This document shows, piece by piece, positions 24,901 through 34,937 of a stretch of 64,000 bases of DNA. The notes beneath the pieces are model-generated. The model saw nothing but the letters and a program-made list of their open reading frames with translations, was not told the DNA's origin and searched no databases. The number at the start of each line of letters is the position of its first letter. Position 1 is the first letter of the stretch. A program made the translations under genes and the position numbers. Source of the DNA: Angiostrongylus vasorum (taxonomy: Eukaryota; Nematoda; Chromadorea; Rhabditida; Metastrongylidae); NCBI GenBank assembly GCA_018806985.1, contig JADANN010000231.1, positions 62,001 through 126,000 on the forward strand, read 5' to 3'.

Positions 24901-27900
24901 ATCTCCTCAAGTTGATTAGAGTCTTTATTGCTTAAAGAACCGTTTTCGAACGCGTTTAAGTTAACGTGGATTCATATTTGAGCAAATCAACCTTGTTAAG
25001 GCTAGTCATAAGCTCATGTAATTCCTGAAAGCATGATGGTACGGGCAAAAAAAGTGGCGTAGAAATGCTCAATATCTGTTTATCGAGAGATTCAAGCGAC
25101 TATAGTTATTAGTATTATCACTATTACTATTACTGTTGTTTTCACTACTAATACTATTGTTATTTTATTACTATTACGATTATTATTGTTATTATTATTA
25201 TCATTATTATTGTTCCCGCATATAAGGGATCTCGAGCCGGTTAGTCTCGACGCTACGTGGCTCGTCTCCAGGTTGCGCAAAGGGGGGTTAGTCGAGGATC
25301 AGAAGTAACTTTCGCGTCCCTAAGATTCACGTGGCTCCAGCGGATGACTCCCTGTTTCTGCTACGCCGATTTGACACATACTTTCTGTATATAAGGGGCA
25401 TATTCATGCATGCGTTTGCGGCTGCGCTCTCGTTTATGCGGATTATATTCAAAGAGTCAATTCGGCCAATAACATGCAATCAAGTGACGGGAAAGTATAT
25501 GGGAGGCGGTTAGGAGTCGCTTCCAACAAATAAGCTCTATGTCCAGTCTGGGAGAGACTGGCAAGCTACCCGTGACTAAACCCAGCCACCACATTCGGAG
25601 CACAGCAAGTTATACGTGGGTATCAAAAAACGAAAAACAATAAAAGAAACGGGCCTCATTCCCCCTGACCCCGAAAGAGTCCCAAACTTCGCAGCGTTGG
25701 GTTGGACGAGTACGGAGAGGCTGCTAAAGTCTCAGGGCCAATGGAAGCTCCCTGAATTTCAAAGAACTATGGCGACGATCTGTACATACATTGCACGTAT
25801 ACTTACATCCGAGTCCTCGACAGAAAACTTGATCATGCAAGCAACAAGAAGGATAAGCTACGACATCACCGGCCTAGCCGAGACGAGACGACGCCACGCC
25901 ATTCAAAGCCGTCTTTGATACCAGAGAAGAACTGTTCCTCGGAAGATGCGACACACTAGAAGAACCCATGGCATCGGCGTTCTTGTCAGCACGAGCTTGG
26001 CCGTGAAAATCGATTCACTTGAACAACTAACAACATGAATCGAACCTTTACTATTTAAGAGACGTGGATCAATACCACCTTTGACAATCTTGGTCGTTTA
26101 CGCGCCGACATCAAACTATGACGAAGAAGAAGTCTAAGCGTTCTATATGGACTTGGAGAAGTTTTAAAGATATGACCATACATTCTTCAAGGTTATCATT
26201 GGAGATTTTAACGCTAAGACTGGATCAAGGAGAACGTCTCAAGAACGTCACACTGTGGCAAGCGAACTTGAATGGAACGAACAGAGTAAGTGGCTGTCTG
26301 AGTTTATCATGACAACCGAGACCATCCACGGTAACTCACAACCAGAAGCCCCACTCTCAGCGCTGGACGTGAGAATCTCCCAATTGAGAGTACTATAACG
26401 AAATAGCCCACATCATAGTAAACAGAACGTTTTGCCTAACCGATGTCGCTGTTGTCTCAAAACTCTACACGGGATCAGACCATCGTCTCCTTCCTGCAAG
26501 ATTCCATTTCTCGCAGAAAGGAGAAAAAGCCGCTAAATTTAAAAAAACGAGTACACCTGAAGAACCTTCCACCAGTCCTCGTAAACACGCTGGCTCGGCT
26601 CATCACACGTTACCTGTCTGAATGCAAGGTCCCTACTCAGTGGAAGACCAGCAAGACTGTGTTACTGTTCAAGAAGCGTATATTCTACACGATATCGGCA
26701 ACTATCACCCAGTCTGCTTGCTGTCTGTCGTCTATAAGCTTTTCACTCGAATCATCCTAAACAGGATTGACAGAACACAGGACGAAGGACATCCATGTGA
26801 GCAAGTAGGGTTTCGAAAAGGATTTAATACGATGGGCCACATCCACATGATGACAAGGCTCACTGAAGTATCGCGAGAGTACAAAAGGCCGCTCGGTCTC
26901 ACTTTCTTCGATTTAAAGAAGGCCTTTCGCTCAATTGAGATAGAAGCAGTCATGGAAGTCCTTGATAGCAAGGGAGTCCCTTTTCGGTGTATAAATATTC
27001 TTAGTGAGTTGTACAAAGATTTCACAACCAAGGTATCACCATTCTACAACGATGTTAACATCGAAGTCAAAAGAGGAGTTAGGCAAGGCGATACCATGTC
27101 GCCAAAATTATTTACCGCCGCCCTCGACAAGGTCATGAGAACGTTGGAATGGAATAATATGGGAGTGAAAATCGATGGTCGGCAGTTACACCATCTTGGC
27201 TTTTGCTAATGACATCGTTCTTATAACACCAAACATTAGTCAAGTGGAATGTATGTTTGCCGACTTTGATAAAGCCTGTGGAAAGAATGGTCCTCGATTA
27301 AATCTCATAAAAAACGATGTTCATGAAGAACGGATTGGTTTCGTATGCTCCATTCAAGCTCAACGGAACGAATGTCTCTGATCGGTAAATCAACGTGATG
27401 AACGACTTAGCTCCAGTGTTGAGTAGAAGGAAAGGAGTAGCGTGGGGAGCTTTCAAGAGCATCGAGGATGCAATGAAGAAAACAATGAACTCCCGATTCC
27501 ATGCCCACCTTTTCGATGCAGCGGTACGGTATAAGCCAGAAACCTGGTCGCTGCTTGAGCAGGAGGAAAGATCACTCAGCGTTATTGAACGCGCAGTCGA
27601 AAGGACGATGCTAAGAGTATCACGTGTCACGAAGGGATCCGAGGCTCCAACCTGCGTCAACGACCAAAAAATCAAGGATGCCGTTCTCCATCCCAAGCAG
27701 TCGAAGATAAGTTGGGACGGACACCTAATGTATGTGAACGGCAACCTATGGACAAGAGCCTCTGGTGACTGAATTCCTCAGGTTTTTAAACGCACTGCAG
27801 AAAGACAATAGACCCAATGGTCAAAGTGCTGCACGAAAAGTCAAGAACAAATATATGAAGCTCAACGAGTTCCTAGAGCGAGCAGAACCCAGTGGGCTAC

Positions 27901-30900
27901 TCTTGCACGCGACAGGGAAAAATGGAAGGTTTACTAACACTCACCAGGGTCTCTCGACGATCAACAGGACTACAGGTGATAAATGTGACAATTATTGTTG
28001 TTACTACAAATTTTCTTTCAACACAACACCGTTTAGTTGCCCTACACTCATATTCCAATGTTTCCACGCCCTACTTTTTTTTACTTATTTCATTTTGTAC
28101 GACCAGTGTTCACCAGCACTTCTCATATTCGTTTCCCTTGCTCACATTCACCATCCACTAAGGTCTTCCAACGTTAACGTATGGTTCGGGCGTTGCTTGA
28201 GGATTTTTATTTCATTTTGGATGTCGTACAATGCTGGTCGAGTCGATTTTCCCTGGGGTCTTAAGCTATCCATGCTAGAACATTCCAAATTGGATGGCAG
28301 AGACTTCTCCTGCACAAGCCCGGTACCAATTCACCGACCACGGACGGATGAGAGGTTTGCTGAGCCCGGATCGAACCGGCACCGTGCTCGCGTTGACCAG
28401 CATCAACTACCACTGTGCACTCCGCTCCCTTCTACTTGTGCCACATATGTAATATATCAGTTATTATATACAACAGGTTTTCGCAGATCAAAAAGGAACA
28501 AATGGGTCTGTTTTCAATTCCCCAACCCTGAAGGTATTATGATAAGCATACTGCGCGATGTTGCACTAGGTAGCAGATGCACGAAAGAGAGTTTCTGAGA
28601 ATATCAGTTATTGACGGAGTTGTTGGAAGAGTCTAAAGCCAGATATACTGCTCATTTCATGACAAGTCAAATAACAGCCTTTTACTACAGAGTTTAATGC
28701 ACAGTAGGAAAAGTTGGATAGGAGTTAAGGATAAAGGATAGAGCTCTCAGCGTTGAACAATTCCTGAGGAATGGGCTATGTATTCGGCTTCATTAAGAAT
28801 CGTTAGAGGTGATGGAATGCACATATAACCTAAACGATGACTCATGGTGGCCTAGAAATAAATCGAGTTAATGCTGCTCCCAGACACGTCCACTACTAAT
28901 TTGCCGACTCCGGAGGAATCGAAGGCTTGGTGAGCACGGAACGCTGGATAGATCCAGTGTGTGTTGCAGGGCGCCTCTAACCTCTGGGCAACACACATCC
29001 CTGAGCCGTGTTACATTCTGAGTATTGAGAGCAAAGACCTTTTAGCTACTTGAAACTTAGTTTTCTAACAAATTACGACAGAAATTGAAATATTGTGTGG
29101 CTCCCACATGTTTAACAATAATTTGGCTTTTGAAAATAGAGAAATTGGAGTTATTCAATGGATTTATAGCACAAAAAACCAAGCAGACCACTAATCTAAA
29201 CAAGCCCACTGACGTAACAAATTCAGATACTTTCTTGTGGACCGAGATGGAGTTGTTCGTCTTCAGCAAAATTCTCGCCCACCGTGTGGCATTTGTGAGT
29301 TGGTGGTTTTGGCAACTCGTGATGATGGCGCTACAAGTGTAGCTAAAGTAAGGATTTGCATGATGCCTGTCACATACATGTAATATCATAAACTAAACTT
29401 TACCCATTTATGCAGCTATAATTAAGAAGCTTCAGAAATCTGATAAGAAATCTAACGACGATAATTAGTTTAATATGTATTTTTCAATGGTATCCTAATG
29501 CAAGGATTCTAAAGAGTTCATTCGACTAATGTTTTGATATCTTCGGCCTCTTCTGAGCCCGATGATCCAAGTCAATTACCCTGTGTTCCTCGCATTTGCG
29601 TCGTAGTGTCTTTGTAATAGTATCGTTTCGAGTTTTCCTCAGTGGAATGGAGCTCGAATGAAGTATTCTCAATCGGCAGCAGTATTTTTATAGAGCACGG
29701 TTGTTGATACTGACTATCCGTTGCTAATCGTTTATTTTTCTTCGAACAGTCCATCCTGCAGCAGTTCGGTTCGAAAGTATAGTTTAGTTCAGCATCGCCG
29801 TAAATTGGTGAATTTTGGAAAGAGTCATAATTCGTCTACAGTTATAAACACTTATTGAACCTAATAGACGTCTTCTGTGAACTGCCTGTCTTCACGAACA
29901 ATCTCGCATATACAGAGATGCGTAGCTATGTATGTGATGTATTGCACCCAAACTTAAAAATTGGATAATTAAGCTTCTATACGTTGCTAACCTTTTATTC
30001 ACTCCCTACTGTGGTTTTCTACGAGAGGGTACTATGTTAATTGCAGCTACAATGATGTTAAGATAAGAGCAAGACTTGGACTCCAGGATTGACCGAACCA
30101 CGACTGCCGTTTTCTGAAGTTCGCATGTTGCACACTGCCTCACTGACGTCCCTGCTTTGTCTTTCAGCTAGCTCGAACTGACCCCCTGTACATTATTACT
30201 ATAGCAGTAACACGGTAACGAAGATAGCATTTTACAACAAGTGTTTGACGATTGAGATGTATCTTGAATGGATCGATGGTGCAAGACCATGATTGCCTAT
30301 CATAGAGAGATAAGCGGGAAAGATCACGAATGACTGATATCACTAGTTAGTGGCAACTTCCGAATACCGACTGGAAGCAGATGTTTCTGCAGTAGGCGTA
30401 GCCATTCCTAGCGCGTATTTTTAGGGGAGCGCAGGTGTTGGAAATACAATGCCATTGCAAGAACTTTTTAAACACAAGCCTTGCAAGTACTTTTTAGCCT
30501 TCTGCAGGGAAAGAAGGGTGAGTCACCAGTGATGACGCATTCCATGAATGTTGTTAAGACTTTGATTTTAATTAGCATTGTGAAAATAAGATAGGAAATA
30601 TGTTTACAGCTTATGGAAAGAAGGAACAATCTCTACGAAATAGAGAATGGTCTCTTCATAGCACAGATCTGTAGGCATTATCAAAGTGATTGCGAATTTT
30701 GAAAAGCTGGGTGAGAGAAGACAAATCAAGAGCTTCAATGGTGCAGTGGGTAACACGTGAGCCTCTGCAAAGAGTTGTCGTTCATTCGAATTTGGGATAG
30801 CGTCCACGTTTTGCAAATATCTTAAAATCATTGTTGGCGACTCCTCTAATACTGGTATAGTCCAAACTAGATTGCCGAATATAAATATCCTTCACGATCT

Positions 30901-31940
30901 CGTTGAGTCCTTGCTGAGGTGATGAATGTCCGGTGTACATCAGAGTTCGACAACCATGAACACCATCAAGCCTCGACGACGATAGAGTAGTGCGGGGAGG
31001 AGTGGTGATTGCCTTGGTTCTAATAATATCTGCTTCTAAAAATAGTAATACCAATCTTTGTGAGAGATGATTTTTTTCAGATCACAGTCAGGAATCCATC
31101 GTCTACTGTTTCACAATCATCGATACTCACTGTGATGGTTTTCGTAATCATTGCTTTTGTCGTCTCTTTATTGCTAGTGTTCGTGTTTCGGAAGATGCAC
31201 TATGTGTGAGTCTTTTTGGTAAATTCACTGCATGTGGCACATGCTTAGTCTAGCCCGTCATCACCTATAGGTGATGTCGTGGAGATGTATGTCTTATACG
31301 TGAAAAAAAGGATAACTTTTCGACGACTGCACCGTCAATGCCTTTGAAGTTTTTTATTTCGTGTACTTGATTGTTAATGCTTTATGATCTTGCTACATTA
31401 TTGACACGCACTGTCCAGTGTGCACACCTCACCCTCGCTTCAAAATAGAGACGAAAAGTTGTTTTGTCTTCTATCACAGGCATGAATACCTCGAACGATA
31501 TGCAGAATAAAATCGTAGTGGCAACCTTTTTGATACTTCCACCGTATCAGTTCCCTCAATTACAGATGGACGAGACCAAAAAACGAACTAATATTTGTTG
31601 GATGAACACCGCTACCGGCGTCACCATCACCGGCACAGTACCCGGTAGCACAAGGTAGAACTGCTAACCAATACTCTTAACCTGTTAGTCGTCGGGCTTG
31701 TTGTGGCGCTTATCTCTGTTAAAATCTAATCCATGCCTGTTTAACTTAAAAGGTTTTACTAACAAAACATTTTTTATAGAATTAATTTACAAGCGTTCTA
31801 GTAGCCACTACGTCGTAAATGTCGATAAGGAGAAGAATTTCGAAGCGACAAAATCACCAGCACCAAAACGAACTGCAGGAGCCCATCTCGTGCCGGTCAC
31901 GGTTACCACACATGATGGAGCACCGACTGTATATTTTTGA
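15994..31940 (+). CDS. Cadherin-family single-pass membrane protein, with one frameshift
   Basis: Calcium-dependent adhesion-type receptor at the plasma membrane (family knowledge). Exons by splice phase: 15994-16111 (signal peptide, then [12 protein letters not shown]), 17440-17588, 18115-18180, 18519-18621, 18757-18893, 19887-20030, probably 21150-21317, 22276-22363, 22565-22653, 23336-23395, 23931-24074, 24653-about 24832, 29227-29347, 31081-31203 (transmembrane, [20 protein letters not shown]), and tail exons about 31566-31634 and 31780-31940. Canonical motifs: [35 protein letters not shown]. About five cadherin repeats; the third to fifth are divergent. An A8 run at 24786-24793 breaks the frame; seven A would restore it and match the next exon's phase. 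The 24075-29227 introns hold SINE-1 and RTE copies. The tail is uncertain: if it ends at 31940 its last residues, TVYF, fit a class II PDZ ligand. Which nematode cadherin this is, I cannot say. Confidence 0.88.
19085..19460 (-). mobile_element. Penelope-like element terminal region in a cadherin intron
   Basis: Shares its internal part with 12930-13190 and 29495-29790. A minus-strand hammerhead remnant at about 19120-19160 keeps CTGAAGA and GAAAC, but GUC has become AUU. It lies in the intron between exons 18757-18893 and 19887-20030, antisense to the gene. Confidence 0.65.
19480..19845 (-). repeat. Foldback/MITE copies in a cadherin intron
   Basis: A fragment at 19480-19590 (CCGGAGTTTTGCAAATATCTCAG, interrupted here, then GTATCACATACATTAC) is followed by a fuller minus-orientation arm at about 19610-19845, ending ATATCTCAGCACCACGG. 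The latter abuts the acceptor region of the 19887 exon. Confidence 0.75.
20326..20745 (+). mobile_element. Retroposon family A with 16-base target-site duplication
   Basis: The 388-base element (20342-20729) is flanked on both sides by a perfect ACTATTCCTGACAATT (20326-20341 and 20730-20745). It starts CCTCCCAACAGTTTACCGCC and ends CAAGTATCAAGTAAATAA, an AAGT-type tail like the one at 49535-49545. A perfect duplication and a simple-sequence 3' tail mean a recent insertion by target-primed reverse transcription, mobilised in trans. No open frame of its own is meaningful. Confidence 0.9.
21730..22123 (-). mobile_element. Retroposon family A, full length
   Basis: Inverted relative to the 20342 copy and about 1 kb away in the same part of the cadherin gene, so the two could pair in the pre-mRNA. 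Its tail side reads TTACTTACTTGATAC (complement of the AAGT tail) and its head side ends CGGTAAACCGTTGGGAGG. Confidence 0.85.
23500..23790 (+). mobile_element. Decayed SINE-1 copy
   Basis: The order CCTTGGTGATC, TTCGGGGTCAGCGAACTGGT, TCGATTATATGGCGCATTCC and AGGATTGATCAGTAGCGAAT parallels the SINE-1 body and 3' end. The tRNA head is not recognisable. Confidence 0.5.
24232..24545 (+). mobile_element. tRNA-derived SINE (SINE-1) in a cadherin intron
   Basis: The head reads CCCTTGTAGCGTAGTGGTTA (A-box-like, D-arm-like) with a degenerate B box (GGTCGGTCCCC). The shared body follows: CTCCGGGGTCGGCAAATTGG, TGCACGGCGCATCCCACA, CGACTCCAAATGC. It sits between the 23931-24074 and 24653 exons. Confidence 0.75.
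25085..25215. repeat. ATT/TAT trinucleotide-rich low-complexity tract
   Basis: Imperfect TAT/ATT trinucleotides immediately upstream of the RTE 5' end. It could be the tail of an older element or a preferred target site. Confidence 0.7.
25215..28000 (+). mobile_element. RTE-type non-LTR retrotransposon, decayed
   Basis: LINE encoding an apurinic-type endonuclease plus reverse transcriptase (family knowledge). The 5' region (25215-25610) is co-linear with the second copy at 57590. Endonuclease pieces follow: TICTYIA at about 25780 and IGDFNAKT at about 26205. Reverse transcriptase blocks are [19 protein letters not shown] (about 26563), [32 protein letters not shown] [10 protein letters not shown], and IVLITPN. 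The linker between endonuclease and reverse transcriptase is missing, the frame breaks at several points, and the catalytic F-A-D-D has become F-A-N-D at about 27206-27217. Inactive. It lies in the cadherin intron 24833-29226, in gene orientation. Confidence 0.9.
26563..27373 (+). pseudogene. RTE reverse transcriptase domain, inactive
   Basis: This is the best preserved coding part of the first RTE copy. Fingers/palm blocks [48 protein letters not shown] and DGRQLHHL are readable over two frames. An extra T near 27200 shifts the frame just before the active site, and the site itself reads FANDIVLI instead of the FADD expected for the family. Both changes would kill activity. Downstream pieces ([13 protein letters not shown] and others to about 27760) belong to the C-terminal region. 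Confidence 0.85.
28285..28445 (-). mobile_element. SINE-1-like copy, 5' part
   Basis: Read on the minus strand it starts with GAGTGCACAGTGGTAGTTGA (A-box-like), then the B box GGTTCGATCCGG, then GTGGTCGGTGAATTGGTACC, the SINE-1 body motif. Head and B box are better preserved than in most copies. The 3' part is missing or diverged. Confidence 0.6.
28722..29003 (-). mobile_element. tRNA-derived SINE (SINE-1)
   Basis: Minus-strand copy: GGCTCAGGGATGTGTGTTGC at the head side and CTGAGAGCTCTATCC at the end, with the body motif (GACTCCGGAGGAATCGAAGG on the plus strand). Located in the last large cadherin intron, about 220 bases before the 29227 exon. Confidence 0.7.
29495..29790 (-). mobile_element. 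Penelope-like element terminal region, decayed
   Basis: Same sub-family as 12820-13190 and 19085-19460 (TCGTTTCGAGTTTTCCTCAG, TTTTTATAGAGCACGG). The hammerhead boxes are mutated (CAGAAGA, AAAAC), so no ribozyme remains. It lies in the cadherin intron before the transmembrane exon. Confidence 0.55.
29975..30190 (+). repeat. Foldback/MITE family, strongly decayed
   Basis: CTAACCTTTTATTCACTCCC, GGGTACTATG, CTTTCAGCTAGCTCGA and similar blocks occur in consensus order with many changes. Low-confidence member. Confidence 0.4.
30890..30995 (-). mobile_element. Retroposon family A fragment
   Basis: About 105 bases parallel the family A interior: GAGTCCTTGCTGAGGTGATG, GTACATCAGAGTTCGACAAC, CATGAACACCATCAAGCCTC. 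Both ends are missing. Confidence 0.5.
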
Positions 31941-33234
31941 GTAGTGATATCAATTCTTTTTTAGTTTAGAGTTGGTAAGACTGTGCTAACCATATGTGTC
32001 GACTGTTCTCAAAATTCGACCGATGCTTATAGGCTTTTCATGGCGGCCATTATATTAAGAATTCCCCAAATAATGTAGGATCGATGCAATCTCAGTGGCA
32101 TTCATTAATCATAAATGTTGGGATTCTTGCTTTCACATTTTGTGATTGGAGGTTTAGATTACGTAGTTCTTTAGGTTTATCGTTTAAAGACGGTGTCAAT
32201 TGTTTCATCAACGCTCAGTATGTCTAACCCTTTAATAGAGCATCATTATGAAAGAGTTAACAATTCTAATTTCAATTATTTCTTTATGGCCAATACTTAT
32301 GGTCGTTCCACTGTATATAGTTTCAGAATGATATCTGATTCTAATGTAACCTCCACTTCATACCTGTGCACTACGACCCACGACGATCCGTGTTTTACAA
32401 ACCTCAGTGTCCTGTGTAAATCATACATGTACTGTCTGTCATACTTCTCACTACTTATTCAATGGTAAAAACAGTATACGCTGTAAGAATGTTAGATCTC
32501 AGACCTTTATTGATTTCATATGCATTTCTCAACTTGGTACAAACTTATACAAATGTGATATAAAAATCTGTGAGAAAAAAAATGCAACATTAGTTCCACA
32601 GAAAATACAAGCATTCTACATTTCACTGAGAAAGCGTAAATTTGCTATGAAAGATTTCGAAATAAGGCAATTACTAAACAACCGTTATCGTGAACTGACA
32701 ACGTCTCCTCTTCACTTGAGAGTGGAATTTTTGCAAATTAGAACGTATGAAATGATCAGCATATTTTGAGCTTTAAAGTAAGTAGAAATTAAAGAACTAG
32801 AAATTTAAGGGTTTGCCAAAACATAAATAAGTAGAATTCAAAAATCTTAAGATTGATACGTCCTACGATTGAGTAACAAGGATAAATAATAATCACTACG
32901 AGACGATAGTAACATGCCAATTCACACCGATTTAGTTAACGCTATAAGTCTTAAACACTGACAAGTATAGCACGAGCCGTGTAATGAATGACGCGGTTCT
33001 AGTAATCATCAATCTCACTACTGGCTGTGTTTCCTAGCCTGCTACACAATAAATAATTTTAAACACCTACCTAGTAAGAAGTACTTCATGGTCAGGTGAT
33101 ATCTAATTATTTCAAGCATATTATGGCAACAAGTCCCAAATGGACGACCCATAAGAGTTACTAGTAAAATAAAAACAATCTAAGAGGAAATAAATATTCA
33201 ATTTCGACAAAGAATCGACTAATAATCTACACAG
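31941..33234. other. No firm gene; open frames of unclear status
   Basis: Frames at 32193-32468 and 32407-32769 overlap each other. The sequence may hold an extra cadherin tail exon, but I could not fit one with consistent phase. Confidence 0.35.
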
Positions 33235-33458
33235 GATTTCAAACATTCCATACACTATCTACCTCAGAGTTTTCCCGTTTTTCGGCATTGAATAGGTTAT
33301 GGTATCCGGACGAAACTGTTGGACGATTTCCGTATGGTGTAGAGATATCTGACAATAGTGCAGCAGAATCCAATATATTTTGTTCGAATGGACCAGAAGA
33401 TGTCCTGAATATAGATAATGACTGCTCTCAAATATTTATGTTGACGCAACACATGTGA
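33235..33458 (+). CDS. Candidate terminal exon, possibly the cadherin cytoplasmic tail
   Basis: After a CTACACAG acceptor, 74 codons including the stop stay open. The composition is acidic and polar, typical of a real cytoplasmic sequence: WYPDETVGRFPYGVEISDN and NGPEDVLNIDNDCSQIF are readable. It needs one base carried over from the preceding exon. The 31780 exon would leave none at its best internal donor (ACT|GTATAT at about 31927), so an unplaced exon or a different donor is required if the two belong together. Alternatively it is the end of another small gene. Confidence 0.4.
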
Positions 33459-34244
33459 AATAATTGCTCAATATCTTTATCTTATACAGAAAACTCTTTG
33501 CCTCTTGACACAGTCTTACATTTCTAATGTTAGTCGTTTGTTGTTCCCCCAAACATCCGCATCTATTGTACTGCCAGAGCATTTTTTTAATTAGCTTAAA
33601 GTATACTTAATAACAGCTTCATGATAATCCTCCTTCGCAGTTAGCTGGAAAACGTCGTGTAATGTCTCTGCACGTCAACCCTACGCAGCTATGAAAACAC
33701 TTGCTAGGAACGAATCAAGCCCATTGCAGCAATATCTACATTAAGGCGATAATGTAGAAGTCGTCATCCCCAAGTGAAATCAGTGATCCCTCTGCTGATT
33801 AATCTCAATAGTAGGCGTTCATAGCCTTGTTTCATGGATGTACTACCGTTGTTTTTCAATATTTACACACCGTACAAATTGTTTTCTTCGCTATCTTGTT
33901 GCGGTTGCATTTTATGTATAAGGATACAGAAGTGTCCAATTATTCATGTTTGAGACTTACATTTTGCTATGAAAACCCGCATAAAATACCGTATCGCAGC
34001 AGGACGAGCGTTTTATGTTAAACTAACTGATATGTTAACAATTTTAAACTAATATAGACACCTTATGTGTGTTCCGGGAGGTAGCAGAGATCCAGACGAC
34101 GATCGAGAGTGGTCTACGCCCATTCCAATTAGCCTTAACAAGAATATTTAAAACCATGATAGTACAAGAGGCACACTCTCTAAATGCATATACAGGAGAA
34201 AAGAACAGAAGCCCAAAAAATTATAATCTGACGTCTCCTAATAA
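33459..34244. other. No gene recognised
   Basis: Short frames at 33827-34021 and 34069-34287. The latter runs into the Penelope-like element end (CGACTTTCTATAAACCTCGG). Nothing supported. Confidence 0.4.
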
Positions 34245-34390
34245 CTCAAAAGACCGACTTTCTATAAACCTCGGCATAGATAGTTGATATATTTATTTAT
34301 GTGATCTTATAAACTGATCTTCTTTAGCTGATGCGAGGTTGGTATAGGTCTTCGTTGTCGTTGTCGTTGCTGTTGGTGTTGTTGGCCAAT

Positions 34391-34426
34391 GGCTGACGTT
34401 TCGGCGATTTCGTCTTCCTCAGAGCC
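34391..34426 (-). ncRNA. Hammerhead ribozyme core (type I, minimal)
   Basis: On the minus strand: GGCU, CUGAGGA, stem II GACG/CGCC with an AAAU loop (one A-C mismatch), GAAAC, GUC, AGCC. Stem I is GGCU with AGCC, four perfect pairs. Stem III is only the AC/GU pair, part of an ACGU palindrome, with no hairpin loop. Such cores can act as dimers. Predicted cleavage falls 3' of the GUC. Confidence 0.7.
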
Positions 34427-34619
34427 TAGACGTATTTTTATATTAGAATACTTTAATTATTCGGTGGAAAAGGATAAAGTATTAATGAAGATCAAATTTT
34501 TAAATAGATAGTGGGTTAGGATGCTACAGTCAAACTGAAAGGCTACTCACCGTGATGTAACGAGGGGGACTGGCCCACGCGTTGTTCACCTGGGGTCGCG
34601 AGCACGACACACCCCTGGG

Positions 34620-34937
34620 TCAAAATATCATTTTGAAATAGGGGGTCAGGTCACGTGTGATAGTGAGGTATTCGTCTTTCCAGTTCACCTTTGGACTCCC
34701 GAAATTTATCCAAAACGCTTCAAAAGTTTTGCGCGTTGATGTTTTCGACTCCTGCGCTAGGACCCGTACAGTCATTTCAAAATCATCGCCGTTGTGCTTT
34801 TGTGCACTATGCGTACCTAGAGGAGTGTTTTGACGAATTTTAGCTTTCCCATCTAGATGTTCTTTTATGCGGACACAAAGTGCTCTACCCGTTTCCCCAA
34901 TAAATTCCTCACCGCATGCGTTACATAAAAACATCAA
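34620..34937 (-). pseudogene. GIY-YIG endonuclease C-terminal domain of a Penelope-like element
   Basis: About 105 codons are open on the minus strand. LCNACGEEFIGETGRALCVR followed by IKEHLDGKAK is the signature of the GIY-YIG nuclease module found at the C terminus of Penelope-like elements: a CxxC-like pair before F-I-G, the catalytic arginine in the R-I-K helix, and a following S/T-A-x-x-H block (SAQKHNGDDFE). The tail FEAFWINFGSPKVN ends at ITRDLTPYFK. The reverse transcriptase is missing, so this is a 5'-truncated remnant. It would cut DNA for element insertion if part of a complete protein (family knowledge). Confidence 0.8.

Larger units (their letters stand above)
34245..34937 (-). 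mobile_element. Penelope-like element 3' part with GIY-YIG and hammerhead
   Basis: On the minus strand: a GIY-YIG endonuclease tail (34620-34937), a 3' UTR of about 190 bases, a hammerhead core (34391-34426), a short AAC-rich run (34356-34390) and the terminal region ending in TATGCCGAGGTTTATAGAAAG at about 34260. The reverse transcriptase part is absent because the copy is cut at 34937, where an inverted second copy begins. Confidence 0.85.

Noticed and set aside
27765..28598. Longest open frame in the window (277 codons, plus)
   Set aside because: It runs from the decayed RTE 3' end through unrelated flank into a SINE head on the other strand. It follows no domain and has mixed composition.
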